Assembly: GCF_000422465.1 (NCBI RefSeq)
Contig: NZ_KE383842.1
Coordinates: 351,040 to 415,039, forward strand
DNA length: 64,000 nucleotides
Origin: Paenibacillus harenae DSM 16969
GTDB taxonomy: Bacteria; Bacillota; Bacilli; Paenibacillales; Paenibacillaceae
Direction of reading: 5' to 3'
A program made the position numbers and the translations under genes. The notes below the pieces were generated by a model, which was not told the origin of the DNA, made no database searches, and saw only the letters and a list, made by a program, of their open reading frames with translations. Positions within the stretch are counted from its first letter, which is position 1, and each line of letters begins with the position of its first letter. Below are positions 16,086 to 25,562 of this stretch, piece after piece.

Positions 16086-18212
16086 ATGGTCAGGAACAAA
16101 TGGATCTTGTTTTTTGCCGCCATACTCATGCTGGGTTGCTTCGGCGTTGACTCGGCTTCGGCGATGGTTCCATATAAAACCTACTTCTATGATTATGAAG
16201 GAAATTATTATGTTTCGCCTGACGCGTATGTGCCAAGCCGGGTGCTGAACGCCAAGGATATGGGAATCGGACAGGAGGGGCTCAACCAGCCGCTTGACCT
16301 GTTCGTGGATGAGAATAACTTAGTCTACCTCGCGGACAGCGGGCGGAACCGGATTCTCGTGCTCGATGAGCGCTATCAATTGAAGCGGGAGATCAGGGAG
16401 TTCGTGCTGGAGGACGGCGTCACGAAGGACAGCTTTAACGGCCCGACAGGCATCTTCGTCACCGCAGAAGGACTTCTCTACGTCGCGGACTCCAAGAACG
16501 CCCGGATTGTCGTACTTCGCCAAGACGGCACACTTGCGCGGGTTCTGGAGGCGCCGGCATCCGAGGTATTTCCCGCAGGCTTCATCTACGAGCCGTCGGC
16601 GCTCGGAGTCGATCCGTCCGGCCGGATCTACGTCATCTCGAAGAGCACGAACATGGGCGTGATCGCCTTGAATGCCGACGGCGGATTTGAAGGCTTCGTA
16701 GGGGCGGAGAAGGTCGTGCCGAAGGTGACCGACCTGTTCTGGAAGCTGATCACGACGAAGGAGCAGAAGAGCCGCACTGCGAAGAACGTTCCGACCGAGT
16801 ACAACAATATCGCAATCGACGAGCTCGGCTTCGCTTACGTGACAAGCAGTGCGCTTGACGCGAGGAATCAGCTGAACGCGATCCGCAGCCGGGATAAAAC
16901 CAGCCTGCATGCTCCGATCAAACGGCTGAACAATCTCGGAATCGATATTTTAAAGCGCAACGGCGCCTATCCGCCTGCGGGAGACATTCAAATAACAAAC
17001 GATGTATCACGCTTTATCGATGTCGCGCTGGCGGGGAACGGGATATACAGCACCCTCGATTCCACGCAAAATAAAATTTTCACCTACGACGAAGAAGGAA
17101 ATCTTCTCTACGCCTTCGGTGGCTACGGCAGCCAAAAAGGCGTGTTCCAGAGCGCTTCCGCGCTGGCTTATCAGGACGCCAATCTGCTGGTGCTGGACAA
17201 GGATGCGGGCAATCTGACGGTCTTCCGGCGCACGGAATACGGCGATCATATCGCCGCTGCCATCCATGCCCGGAAAAACCGTAAATACGATGAGTCCATT
17301 GCTGCTTGGCATAAGGTGCTGGAGCAAAATCCGTCGCTGGAGATGGCTTATTCCGGCGTCGCGCAGTCTAATATGCGCAAGGAAGAGTACGCGGAGGCGA
17401 TGAAGAACTATAAGCTTGCGAACGATTGGGAGCATTATTTCAAAGCGTTCTCCGAATACCGCAAGGAAGTCGCCGGCAAGCTGATTCTCCTTATTCCCGC
17501 TATAGCGGTTGCGATTCTGTGGCTGCTGGCCAGATTCTTCAAATATGTGAAGAAAGTGAACGGCGGGGGGTGGCGGAAGTCAGGTGAAAGAACGCTCTGG
17601 GAGGAGCTGCTGTACGCCTTCCACGTCATGCTTCATCCTTTCGACGGCTTCTGGGATTTGAAGCATGAGAAGAGGGGAAGCGTGCGCGCGGCGGTCGTCA
17701 TCGTCGCGGCGGTGATGGCGGCGGATATATTCAAGAAGCTGGCCGGCGGTTATATTCTTTACCCGACCGACTGGCGCGTGCTCGATCTGTTCGATACGGT
17801 GCTCAGCGTGCTAATCCCGTTCGGTTTATGGTGCTGCGTGAATTGGGGGCTGACGACGCTGATGGACGGGGAAGGAAGCTTGAAGGATATTTTTACCGCT
17901 TCCGCCTATTCGCTAATGCCGATCGTAATGATCAGCGTTCCGGTTACGATATTCAGCAATTTCGCTTCGACGCAAGAGCAGCCGTTCATTACGTTCTTCG
18001 GGACGCTGTCCTTCGGGTGGTCGCTGGGCCTCATCTTTATCGGGGTGCTGGTCACCAATGATTATCATCCGTTCAAAAATTTGTATACATCCGTCATTTC
18101 ACTGGTAGGCATGGGGTTCGTCGCCTTCCTGACGGTTCTATTTATTAATATTTTGCAAAATATGAATGCCTTTATTATGACGATCTTCAATGAAATTACA
18201 TTTCGACTATAG
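16086..18212 (+). CDS. NHL-repeat, TPR and Yip1-domain membrane protein
   Basis: A 708-aa protein of unknown function. ATG 16086 is chosen because GGAAGGGG lies upstream; TTG 16068 is rejected. Domains in order: signal or membrane anchor (1-28); an NHL-type beta-propeller outside the cell (LVYLADSGRNRILVLDE and LLYVADSKNARIVVLRQDG); a TPR-like pair around residues 400-460 (KYDESIAAWHKVLEQNP, EEYAEAMKNYKLAND); a membrane helix (~475-495); then a Yip1-type domain of about five helices (LHPFDGFWDLKHEKRG). Its position inside a transporter operon between two permease pairs suggests a role in transporter assembly or substrate sensing. This is inference only. Confidence 0.8.
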   Translation: MVRNKWILFFAAILMLGCFGVDSASAMVPYKTYFYDYEGNYYVSPDAYVPSRVLNAKDMGIGQEGLNQPLDLFVDENNLVYLADSGRNRILVLDERYQLKREIREFVLEDGVTKDSFNGPTGIFVTAEGLLYVADSKNARIVVLRQDGTLARVLEAPASEVFPAGFIYEPSALGVDPSGRIYVISKSTNMGVIALNADGGFEGFVGAEKVVPKVTDLFWKLITTKEQKSRTAKNVPTEYNNIAIDELGFAYVTSSALDARNQLNAIRSRDKTSLHAPIKRLNNLGIDILKRNGAYPPAGDIQITNDVSRFIDVALAGNGIYSTLDSTQNKIFTYDEEGNLLYAFGGYGSQKGVFQSASALAYQDANLLVLDKDAGNLTVFRRTEYGDHIAAAIHARKNRKYDESIAAWHKVLEQNPSLEMAYSGVAQSNMRKEEYAEAMKNYKLANDWEHYFKAFSEYRKEVAGKLILLIPAIAVAILWLLARFFKYVKKVNGGGWRKSGERTLWEELLYAFHVMLHPFDGFWDLKHEKRGSVRAAVVIVAAVMAADIFKKLAGGYILYPTDWRVLDLFDTVLSVLIPFGLWCCVNWGLTTLMDGEGSLKDIFTASAYSLMPIVMISVPVTIFSNFASTQEQPFITFFGTLSFGWSLGLIFIGVLVTNDYHPFKNLYTSVISLVGMGFVAFLTVLFINILQNMNAFIMTIFNEITFRL

Positions 18213-18241
18213 AAAATTCGGGAAGATTGGAGGTCAGCTGT

Positions 18242-20839
18242 ATGAATGTGAAAGGGATCATCTGCGCGCTGCTCGTGGCCTTGTCTCTGCTTGCGTTGTG
18301 GAGACCGGCAGCCGGCGAGTCGGCAGGCGCGGCGAATACGGCGGAAGAGGCCGAAGCGCCGGCCGCAACCGAAGCGGCGAAGCAGCAGAAGCCGGTGAAG
18401 AACGGAGGCTTGACGCCTGCCGCCGAGAACGACAGGCTCCGATTATATTTCGACAACAACTCAGGGGGAGTCGTCGTTGAGGATATGGCGACCGGGAGCA
18501 GGTTCTACTCCAATCCAGCCGATGCCTTAGAGGATCCGAAAGCGAGCGGCGCGATGAAGGAGGAGCTGATGTCCCAGATCAAGCTCATCTACAACGTGAA
18601 AGGCAAGGAAGGCGATCTGGAGATGAACAGCTATACCCATGCCATGAAGCTGGATCAAGTGAGCTGGGGCAAGCTGGATCAAGGCTTGACGGTGGACATG
18701 GTGCTGGGGCGGGAGGAACAGAGGCGGCTGCTTCCGCAGCAAATCACGAAAGCCAGCTTCGAAGTGAACATCCTGAACCTTATTGAAGAGGAACGGGCGA
18801 AGAGAAGAATTCTAGCCTTCTATATTCAATATTCGCGCGAGGATCTCGAGGGAGCGAAAGGCGGCGAGCTGCTCGCGAAATATCCCGTCCTGGAGAAAGA
18901 AGATATCTACGTGCTGAAAACCTCGATTACGGAGCGGGATAAGGGCGTATTGGAGGGGTATGTCAAGGAGGCCGGTTATTCGTATGAGAAGCTGGAGGAG
19001 GACTACAAGCTGGTCGGTTATAACGGAGACGACGCCGTCTTCCCTTACTTCAAGCTGAAGCTCGATTACGTGCTGCAGGATGAAGGGTTATCCGTCACGG
19101 TACGCAACGGGCAAATCGAATATGACAAGGAACGTTTCAATCTGGTGAAGATGATCGTACTGAATTATTTCGGCGCGGGAGAAACGGGTGAGGAGGGCTA
19201 TCTATTCCTTCCCGACGGGTCGGGCACGATTATAAATTTCAATAACGATGCGAGCAAGAACACGCTGCTCACGACCGGGAAGCTGTACGGTCCCGATTAT
19301 GCGTTATCGCAGACGGCAAGAGGCAGCTTCAAGCAGGAGTTCAGGACACCGGTATTCGGGATCAAGAAGGACGGGGCGGCGTTGTTCTCCGTGATCGAGG
19401 AGGGGGACGCGGTCGCGGAGATTAACGGCATGATGGGCGGCATCAATCATTCCTGGAATACCGCTTATGCCGCCTTTACGATACGGAACAAGGATACTTT
19501 TATCCAGAAGAATGCCTTCGAGCAGGCGCCTTGGATTATTTACGAGAAGAACGAATACAGCGGCGATATCGTGATGCGCTACTTCTTCCTGACCGGCGAC
19601 GATGCCGATTACGTCGGCATGGCCAGAGCCTACCGTCATTATCTTGCCGGCAAGGGGATGTTGAACAAAGTAACGCCGGAGGCGAATATTCCATTTTATC
19701 TGGACACCATGGGCGCGGTAGAGACGATGGTCAGAAAGCTGGGAATTCCTGCCCGCAGCCAAGCGGCCGTCACGTCGTTCGAGCAGGCGGGGCAGATGCT
19801 GGATGAGCTGTCGCAAGCCGGCGTAAGCAACATGAAGCTGCGATATACAGGCTGGTATAACGGTGGCTTCTATCCGACCGCGCCGGACAAGATGAAAGTA
19901 GAGAAGGTGCTCGGAGGCTCGAAGGGCCTGCAGTCTCTGGCGGCGAAGGCGCAGGCTTTGGGGGCGCGGGTTTATCCGGATGTCGACTTTGTGAATGTCT
20001 CGTCGAATAAATTCTTTGACGGCTTCAAGCCCCATAAGGACGGGATCCGGTCACTGTTCCAGAAGATCAGCTTCAAGGGCATATTGAATGTCGCGTCCCT
20101 GGAGTATGAGAACAGCGTGTGGGGCATCGATCCGAATAAAATTCCCGGCTATTACAGCGGGTTTACGAAGGCTTACGCTTCGTTGAAGCTGAACGCGATC
20201 TCCTTATCCACCTTGGGCGAGACGTTAAATTCAAACTTTAAGAACGGCAGGCAGGTTAACCGCCAGCAGTCGCAGGCAATCGCGAAGCAGGTGCTCGCAA
20301 AGGCCGGCGAGGCGTATGAGGACATCATCTCCGACAACGGCAATGCTTATATTTTTCCGTACGCGGATCATATCCTGCATCTTCCGGATGAGGACAGCTC
20401 GTTTGCCATAGCCGACAGGCAGGTCCCTTTTCTGCAAATCGCGCTTCACGGCTACATCGGGTATGCCGGCGAGCCGCTTAATTTGGCGAATGACTTGCGG
20501 CCGGCTGTATTGAAGGCATTAGAGACCGGCAGCGGCGTCTATTTCAAGCTGAATTACGGCGACAGCAGCCTGCTGAAGGATGCCTCCTTGTTCGACGAGG
20601 TATACGCTTCGCGGTATGCCGATTGGAAAGAGGAGGCGCCCGCCATCTACGCGGAAATAAACGAAGCTTTGAAGGACGTTCAGGATCAGGCCATTACTGG
20701 CCATGAGCAGCTTGCGGAGAATGTGTATAAAACAACGTACGAGAACGGCAAAGCCATTATCGTAAACTACGGCAAACAAGAAATTCAGGTGGAGGGGATG
20801 GCGGTAGGTCCGGTTGATTTTGCAACCGTCAACCCGTAA
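18242..20839 (+). CDS. DUF5696-type secreted protein, glycosidase-like
   Basis: An 865-aa protein starting at ATG 18242 (GGAGG nine bases upstream; TTG 18227 rejected). It has an N-terminal signal peptide (~1-27) and a low-complexity Ala/Glu/Lys linker. It resembles the DUF5696 proteins found beside Paenibacillus sugar importers. The middle (~270-410) is beta-rich. The region ~500-780 reads like a TIM-barrel: VSNMKLRYTGWYNGG, ARVYPDVDFVNVS, LHGYIGYAGEPLNL. These are reminiscent of GH101/GH129-like barrels, but I cannot place catalytic residues. A surface glycosidase or glycan-binding role is inferred from fold hints and neighbours. Confidence 0.65.
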   Translation: MNVKGIICALLVALSLLALWRPAAGESAGAANTAEEAEAPAATEAAKQQKPVKNGGLTPAAENDRLRLYFDNNSGGVVVEDMATGSRFYSNPADALEDPKASGAMKEELMSQIKLIYNVKGKEGDLEMNSYTHAMKLDQVSWGKLDQGLTVDMVLGREEQRRLLPQQITKASFEVNILNLIEEERAKRRILAFYIQYSREDLEGAKGGELLAKYPVLEKEDIYVLKTSITERDKGVLEGYVKEAGYSYEKLEEDYKLVGYNGDDAVFPYFKLKLDYVLQDEGLSVTVRNGQIEYDKERFNLVKMIVLNYFGAGETGEEGYLFLPDGSGTIINFNNDASKNTLLTTGKLYGPDYALSQTARGSFKQEFRTPVFGIKKDGAALFSVIEEGDAVAEINGMMGGINHSWNTAYAAFTIRNKDTFIQKNAFEQAPWIIYEKNEYSGDIVMRYFFLTGDDADYVGMARAYRHYLAGKGMLNKVTPEANIPFYLDTMGAVETMVRKLGIPARSQAAVTSFEQAGQMLDELSQAGVSNMKLRYTGWYNGGFYPTAPDKMKVEKVLGGSKGLQSLAAKAQALGARVYPDVDFVNVSSNKFFDGFKPHKDGIRSLFQKISFKGILNVASLEYENSVWGIDPNKIPGYYSGFTKAYASLKLNAISLSTLGETLNSNFKNGRQVNRQQSQAIAKQVLAKAGEAYEDIISDNGNAYIFPYADHILHLPDEDSSFAIADRQVPFLQIALHGYIGYAGEPLNLANDLRPAVLKALETGSGVYFKLNYGDSSLLKDASLFDEVYASRYADWKEEAPAIYAEINEALKDVQDQAITGHEQLAENVYKTTYENGKAIIVNYGKQEIQVEGMAVGPVDFATVNP

Positions 20840-20863
20840 CCCCGGCGAGGAGGTTCATCGACA

Positions 20864-21829
20864 ATGAGCAAATGGTCTGCGGCTTTAGGCAGGAAGAAGC
20901 TGATGAATCTAACCGTGACGCAGAAGCGGGATCTGATGGGCTGGGTGTTCGTCAGTCCCTTCGTCCTCGGTTTTCTCCTTCTGTTCCTGGGAATATTCAT
21001 CGATTCCTTCCGCTTCAGCTTCATGGAAGTGAATGTGCTGCAACAGGGCGGGTACTCGGCGAAATTCATCGGGATGGACAATTTCCATCAAATTTTACGA
21101 GTCGATCCTTACTTTAACCGGCAGCTGTATAACGCCGTGCAAAATATGCTGTTCGACATTCCGATTATCGTCATGTACAGCCTTTTTATTGCGGTTCTGC
21201 TTAATCAGAAAATGAAAGGCCGGGCGGTCTTCCGGGCGATCTTCTTCGTTCCGGTCATTCTGGCCACCGGCATTATCGACAAGGCGGACTTAAGCAACTC
21301 GATTATGAACGCATATCAAAGCATACCCGGTCTGGATACCGGCATCGCGGTCGTGAACGAGTCGGCCGGCGGTATGTTCAGCAATCTTCAATTAAAGAGG
21401 TATATGTTTCAAATGTTCGATTTCAGCCCTGCGCTCGTAAATGTTACGGTCGGTGCGGCGGAAAATATTTACGACGTGGTGAATCATTCCGGCGTGCAAA
21501 TTTTGATCTTCCTGGCCGGCTTGCAGGCGATCTCGTCTTCCATCTACGAGTCGGCCAAGATCGAGGGCTGCTCCGGCTGGGAGAGCTTCTGGAAAATTAC
21601 GTTTCCGCTTATCAGTCCGCTCATTCTGGTTAATATCATCTACTCCATAATTGACTCCTTCACCGGCAGCAAAAATCAGGTCATGGACCGGATTACGGCA
21701 GCGATGAAGCTAGGCCAATACGGTGCGGCCTCGGCGATGGCATGGGTTTATTTCCTGATAGCGGCTGTATTTCTCATCGTCATCGGATTGTTCGTAAGCC
21801 GGTTTGTATTTTATCAGAATAAGGAGTGA
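20864..21829 (+). CDS. Sugar ABC transporter permease (UgpA/MalF type), second pair
   Basis: A 321-aa inner-membrane permease. Seen: the WVFVSPFVLGFLLLFLGIF first segment and the EAA loop YESAKIEGCSGWESFWKITF near residue 225. A periplasm-side insert (~140-200) between helices is longer than in the first pair. AGGAGG precedes the start. It sits 24 bases after the DUF5696 gene, in the same operon. It forms a second channel, separate in sequence from the 14.2-16.1 kb pair. Confidence 0.9.
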   Translation: MSKWSAALGRKKLMNLTVTQKRDLMGWVFVSPFVLGFLLLFLGIFIDSFRFSFMEVNVLQQGGYSAKFIGMDNFHQILRVDPYFNRQLYNAVQNMLFDIPIIVMYSLFIAVLLNQKMKGRAVFRAIFFVPVILATGIIDKADLSNSIMNAYQSIPGLDTGIAVVNESAGGMFSNLQLKRYMFQMFDFSPALVNVTVGAAENIYDVVNHSGVQILIFLAGLQAISSSIYESAKIEGCSGWESFWKITFPLISPLILVNIIYSIIDSFTGSKNQVMDRITAAMKLGQYGAASAMAWVYFLIAAVFLIVIGLFVSRFVFYQNKE

Positions 21830-21835
21830 CGGCAG

Positions 21836-22840
21836 ATGAGCGTTGCGCAGACGGGCACGCCTATGGCGGCAAAAAGAAAAGGGCTGCTGAGCGGGAAGCT
21901 CAAGCACAAATATTTGAAACTGTTTTTCGTGAACCGTTTGTTCTGGGGCGTGATGCGCTATTTACTTCTGATCGGGCTGGCGTTCCTGATCCTGTATCCG
22001 CTGCTCGTGAAGCTATCGAACAGCTTTATGAGCCCGCAGGATCTAATCGACGGCACGGTACGCTTCATTCCGAGGCAGGCGACCTGGTTCAATTACGAGA
22101 CGGTGATTGCCTATACGTCCTTCTTCGAAGGCTTGGCGAATACGTTCGGCATCGCGTTCATGAGCGGCGCCCTGCAAATGCTCGTATGCACGATGGTCGG
22201 ATACGGACTCGCGCGCTTTAATTTCAGAGGGAAAGGGCTCGTATTTACGCTCGTGGTGCTTACGATTCTGATTCCGCCGCAGACCTATATGATTTCGCTT
22301 TATATGAAATTCAGCTTCTTTGATATTTTCGGTCTCCTGTCCGCGATCAGCGGCGGCACCGTCCGGCTGATGGACTCCATGTGGCCGATGGCTATTCTGT
22401 CGATTATCGGCTTCGGCTTTAAGAACGGCCTGTATATTCTCATCATGAGGCAATATTTCAAGGGCATTCCGAAGGAGCTGGAAGAGGCCGCATACGTGGA
22501 CGGCTCAGGCTTGTTCCGGACTTTCGCCCGGATTATCCTGCCGATCTCGATCTCGATGATGATTACGATCTTTATCTTCTCGTTCTCCTGGCAGTGGACG
22601 GACAGCTTCTATTCCTCCATGTTCTTCAGCCAGATCAAGCTGTTGTCCAATTCGCTTCTAACGGGCTTTGAAGGCTTGATGCTCGAAGGAGCTACCGTCG
22701 GACTGAAGAACGGCCAGCCCTTGACCGCGACGCTGACCAATACGATGTCGCTACTGGTCATTTTGCCGTTAATCGTCCTGTATCTCTTCGCGCAGAAATA
22801 TCTCGTGGAAGGCATCGAGCACAGCGGGGTTGTCGGCTAG
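21836..22840 (+). CDS. Sugar ABC transporter permease (MalG/UgpE type), second pair
   Basis: A 334-aa partner permease starting six bases after the previous stop, with AAGGAG within the end of that gene. Seen: the LILYPLLVKLSNSFMSPQDLI N-terminal region and EAA loop LEEAAYVDGSGLFRTFARII. With the 20.9 kb product it gives the locus two channels. The 505-aa lipoprotein at 9.7 kb is the likely receptor because the larger fusion protein adjoins the other pair. Confidence 0.9.
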   Translation: MSVAQTGTPMAAKRKGLLSGKLKHKYLKLFFVNRLFWGVMRYLLLIGLAFLILYPLLVKLSNSFMSPQDLIDGTVRFIPRQATWFNYETVIAYTSFFEGLANTFGIAFMSGALQMLVCTMVGYGLARFNFRGKGLVFTLVVLTILIPPQTYMISLYMKFSFFDIFGLLSAISGGTVRLMDSMWPMAILSIIGFGFKNGLYILIMRQYFKGIPKELEEAAYVDGSGLFRTFARIILPISISMMITIFIFSFSWQWTDSFYSSMFFSQIKLLSNSLLTGFEGLMLEGATVGLKNGQPLTATLTNTMSLLVILPLIVLYLFAQKYLVEGIEHSGVVG

Positions 22841-22874
22841 CCGGTGAAAGCGGAATCTGGAAAGGAAGGGTTAA

Positions 22875-23993
22875 GTGAAGCTTATGAAAACCATCAGTAT
22901 GGTGCTCGCGGGCAGTTTCTTTCTTGCAGGCTGCAGCGGCGGCGCCGGCGGGAATGACAAATACGCCCGTCATGCCGAATGGGCGGAGGAGATGCTCATC
23001 AGCCATTATTGGAACGAGAAAGGGAAGTTCATGAATAACGCTTACCCCTACGCGAAGGAGCGCGAAGGCAGCTTAAACTACTGGTGGAAGGCGCATGCCG
23101 TAGATGCGATGATCGACGGCTACGAACGGACCGGCGACGAAGCGTATCTGGCGAAGGCGGAGGAGATCGTCAAGGGCATTATCAAGCGCAACGGCTCGCT
23201 GTTCAATGAATTTTATGACGATATGGAGTGGCTTGCCTTGGCCGCTCTGCGGCTGTATGACGCCGGCGGGAGCGAGACGGTCAAAAATTATGTGATCAAG
23301 CTGTGGGGCGATATTCAAACCGCATGGTGGGAGGATGGCCTTGGGGGCATGGCCTGGAAGAAGGATCAGCGGCAGAACCGGAATGCTTGCTCCAATGCGC
23401 CTGCAGCCATTCTCGCGGCCAGGCTGTATGAGCGATTCGGCAATGAGGAGGATTTGGCGTGGGCGAAGAAGATTTTCGCATGGCAGAAGCAGCATTTGGT
23501 CGATCCGGTCAGCGGAAACGTGTATGACGGATTGGTCATGGCTGACCAAGGCGTCATCCATGTCAATAAGAAGTGGAAATTTACGTACAACCAAGGTACT
23601 TACTTAGGTGCGGCTGTAGAGCTGTATAAGCTGACGAAGGATAAAAGCTATCTGGAGGATGCGGAGAAAACGGCCGCAGCGGCGATGGCCTATCACATCC
23701 GCGAGGAGACGGGCGTTCTGAAGGAAGAGGGGACGGGCGACGGAGGAATGTTCAAAGGCATTCTTATCCGATATTTAACGAATCTGTATGAGGTCGGCGG
23801 GAACGAAAGCATTAAAGAAATGATTGAACATAATGCCGATGCCCTGCTCGCGAAGGGCAGCACGATAGAGACGGGATTGTTCGGAACGGAATGGGATCAG
23901 CCGCATCAGGAGCCTCTCGACCTTACGGTTCAATTAAGCGGGGTGTTCCTGCTTGAGGCAGCGGCGAAAATCGAAAGGCTGAAAGAAGGATAG
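22875..23993 (+). CDS. GH76 lipoprotein, endo-alpha-1,6-mannanase
   Basis: A 372-aa surface enzyme of family GH76, which hydrolyses alpha-1,6-mannan backbones. The signal peptide ends in the lipobox LAGC with Cys20 as lipid site. The catalytic Asp pair is in YDDMEW (Asp115-Asp116). Further family features are NACSNAPAAILAARLYERFG and KFTYNQGTYLGAAVELY. Start GTG 22875 fits GGAAGGG with five bases spacing; ATG 22884 would be too far. As last gene of the long operon it probably makes the oligomers that the importers take up. Confidence 0.88.
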   Translation: MKLMKTISMVLAGSFFLAGCSGGAGGNDKYARHAEWAEEMLISHYWNEKGKFMNNAYPYAKEREGSLNYWWKAHAVDAMIDGYERTGDEAYLAKAEEIVKGIIKRNGSLFNEFYDDMEWLALAALRLYDAGGSETVKNYVIKLWGDIQTAWWEDGLGGMAWKKDQRQNRNACSNAPAAILAARLYERFGNEEDLAWAKKIFAWQKQHLVDPVSGNVYDGLVMADQGVIHVNKKWKFTYNQGTYLGAAVELYKLTKDKSYLEDAEKTAAAAMAYHIREETGVLKEEGTGDGGMFKGILIRYLTNLYEVGGNESIKEMIEHNADALLAKGSTIETGLFGTEWDQPHQEPLDLTVQLSGVFLLEAAAKIERLKEG

Positions 23994-24080
23994 CCTATCA
24001 ACTTCTGCCGCTTTAGGAGATTGTTTCCGAACATGTCGTGAATGCCGATAATTACAAGGCTAATCTGAAGAGTGGAATTG

Positions 24081-24120
24081 GAACGGGGATTGCATGGCTG
24101 CAGTCACCCGTTCTTCTTTG
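24081..24120 (+). terminator. Probable terminator of the mannan operon
   Basis: GAACGGGG / CACCCGTTC arms with an inner CTGCAG palindrome, followed by TTCTTTGTTT. It separates the operon from the regulator gene. No coding is seen in 23994-24212. Confidence 0.5.
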
Positions 24121-24146
24121 TTTAAATATACGTTTCTGCTTGATTG

Positions 24147-24186
24147 TTGATGTCGTAATAAGAAAGATGTATAGTTGATATATCAA
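24147..24186 (+). promoter_or_regulatory. Regulator promoter with autoregulatory operator
   Basis: TTGATG (24147-24152), 17 bases, TATAGT (24170-24175). Directly overlapping the last -10 base is the perfect palindrome TTGATATATCAA (24175-24186), the same box as in the two enzyme promoters. Confidence 0.75.
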
Positions 24187-24212
24187 GATTAATAGACAAG
24201 GTAGGTCGATCG

Positions 24213-25358
24213 ATGGATATTCCTTTGTACGAGCGGATTTTTAACCACATCTTTCAAAAGATCAATGAAGGCGACTTGAAGAAAGGCGACCGCGTCCCTT
24301 CGGAGAAAGAGTTGGCCGACCAGTTCAACGTAAGCCGGATCACGTCGAAGAAAGCATTGGAGATGCTCTCGCAGTACAAGCTGATTGAGAGAATTCAGGG
24401 AAAAGGCTCCTTCGTCGCGGAGGTTATTCCGGAGCTGCAGGAGATGAAGCTGCGCAGGCCGGCGGAAATAGCGGATCCGAAACGGGAAGCCGAACCGGCA
24501 TGGCGGACGGTAGGCGTCATTCTTCCGGATTTCGGCGATTCCTTCGGCGCCGAGCTCATCCGGGGAATCGAAGAGCACTGCTCGTTGAACGGCTGCCGGA
24601 TGATGATGAAGCTGACCTACGACAACAGAGAGGAAGAGGAGACGGCAATCCGTTCCTTCGTCAGTCTCGGCGTCGACGGTATTATCGTGTTCCCGGGTCA
24701 TGGGGAGCACTACAATTCCGAGCTTCTCCGGCTCGTGCTGGACGGCTTCCCGATCGTGCTGGTCGACCGTTACTTGAAGGGCATTGCGGCAAGCGCGGTA
24801 TTCACCGACAACCGGAAGGCTGCTTTCGATGCAACCAGCCTGCTGTTTGACAAAGGGCTCCGGCAGATCGGCTTCCTGTCTTCGCCTGCCGACAGTACGA
24901 CGACGATCGAAGACAGGCTGACAGGGTTTACGGACGCATGCGCGCTGAGAGGCTGGACCCCGAAGCCGGAGCATTTTATGACGAATCTGTACAGTACCCT
25001 GCCTCAGACATTCGACGCGGTCGACGTACGCCAAGACTTTGAGAATGTCCGCAGATTCGTGGAGATGAATCCGGGGCTGAAGGCCTTCGTCGTATCGGAG
25101 TACAACCTGAGCCTGATTTTGCGGGAGGTGCTGCTATCGATGGGCAAGTCGATTCCCGAGGATTATCAGATCGTCTGCTTCGATTCGCCGGGCCAGCATT
25201 TCGGCGACTATTTATTTACGCATGTTCGGCAGAATGAACGGGAGATCGGACGCAAGGCGGTACAACTGGTGCTGGGCAAGCTGAACCATGATGAAACGCA
25301 GCTCAACCATATTGTAGATCATAAAATCGTGCCGGGAAAATCAACGGTCAACGATTGA
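24213..25358 (+). CDS. GntR/LacI-type (AraR-like) transcriptional regulator
   Basis: A 381-aa regulator fusing a GntR winged helix (residues 1-75: EKELADQFNVSRITSKKALEM, then IERIQGKGSFV) to a LacI-type periplasmic-binding-like effector domain (~95-375: WRTVGVILPDFGDSFGAELI, GVDGIIVFPG, FPIVLVDRYLKG). B. subtilis AraR has the same architecture. It has its own promoter with a TTGATATATCAA box, and the same box lies at -35 of GH125 and GH76. It is therefore the probable repressor of the mannan locus, released by a mannose-containing sugar. The ligand is inferred. Confidence 0.88.
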   Translation: MDIPLYERIFNHIFQKINEGDLKKGDRVPSEKELADQFNVSRITSKKALEMLSQYKLIERIQGKGSFVAEVIPELQEMKLRRPAEIADPKREAEPAWRTVGVILPDFGDSFGAELIRGIEEHCSLNGCRMMMKLTYDNREEEETAIRSFVSLGVDGIIVFPGHGEHYNSELLRLVLDGFPIVLVDRYLKGIAASAVFTDNRKAAFDATSLLFDKGLRQIGFLSSPADSTTTIEDRLTGFTDACALRGWTPKPEHFMTNLYSTLPQTFDAVDVRQDFENVRRFVEMNPGLKAFVVSEYNLSLILREVLLSMGKSIPEDYQIVCFDSPGQHFGDYLFTHVRQNEREIGRKAVQLVLGKLNHDETQLNHIVDHKIVPGKSTVND

Positions 25359-25486
25359 TTAAACGTAATCTGACAGCTGGATTCTAATAATAGGGATTGG
25401 GCAGATCGCCGGAGGATCTGTTCAATCTTTTTTTGCGTCATTATTCTACATTTTGTTATTAATGTCCGAAAATTTGAGTTAGCATA

Positions 25487-25535
25487 TTGACATATCAATA
25501 TAACGTGTATAGTATATTAAGTGTAAGCGTTTTAA
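25487..25535 (+). promoter_or_regulatory. Promoter of cytosolic GH76 with operator and cre box
   Basis: TTGACATATCAA (25487-25498) contains the -35 TTGACA. A TATAGT/TAGTAT -10 region lies at 25508-25515. TGTAAGCGTTTTAA (25522-25535) is cre-like. Architecture and spacing closely match the 8206-8254 promoter. Confidence 0.75.
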
Positions 25536-25562
25536 AGACGTGGCAATCGATGACGGAATGGG

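Noticed and set aside
19304..20035. A 243-codon frame on the - strand
   Set aside because: Antisense to the DUF5696 gene; no ribosome site or domain.
24189..25034. A 281-codon frame on the - strand
   Set aside because: Antisense to the GntR/LacI-type regulator, whose domains are complete.
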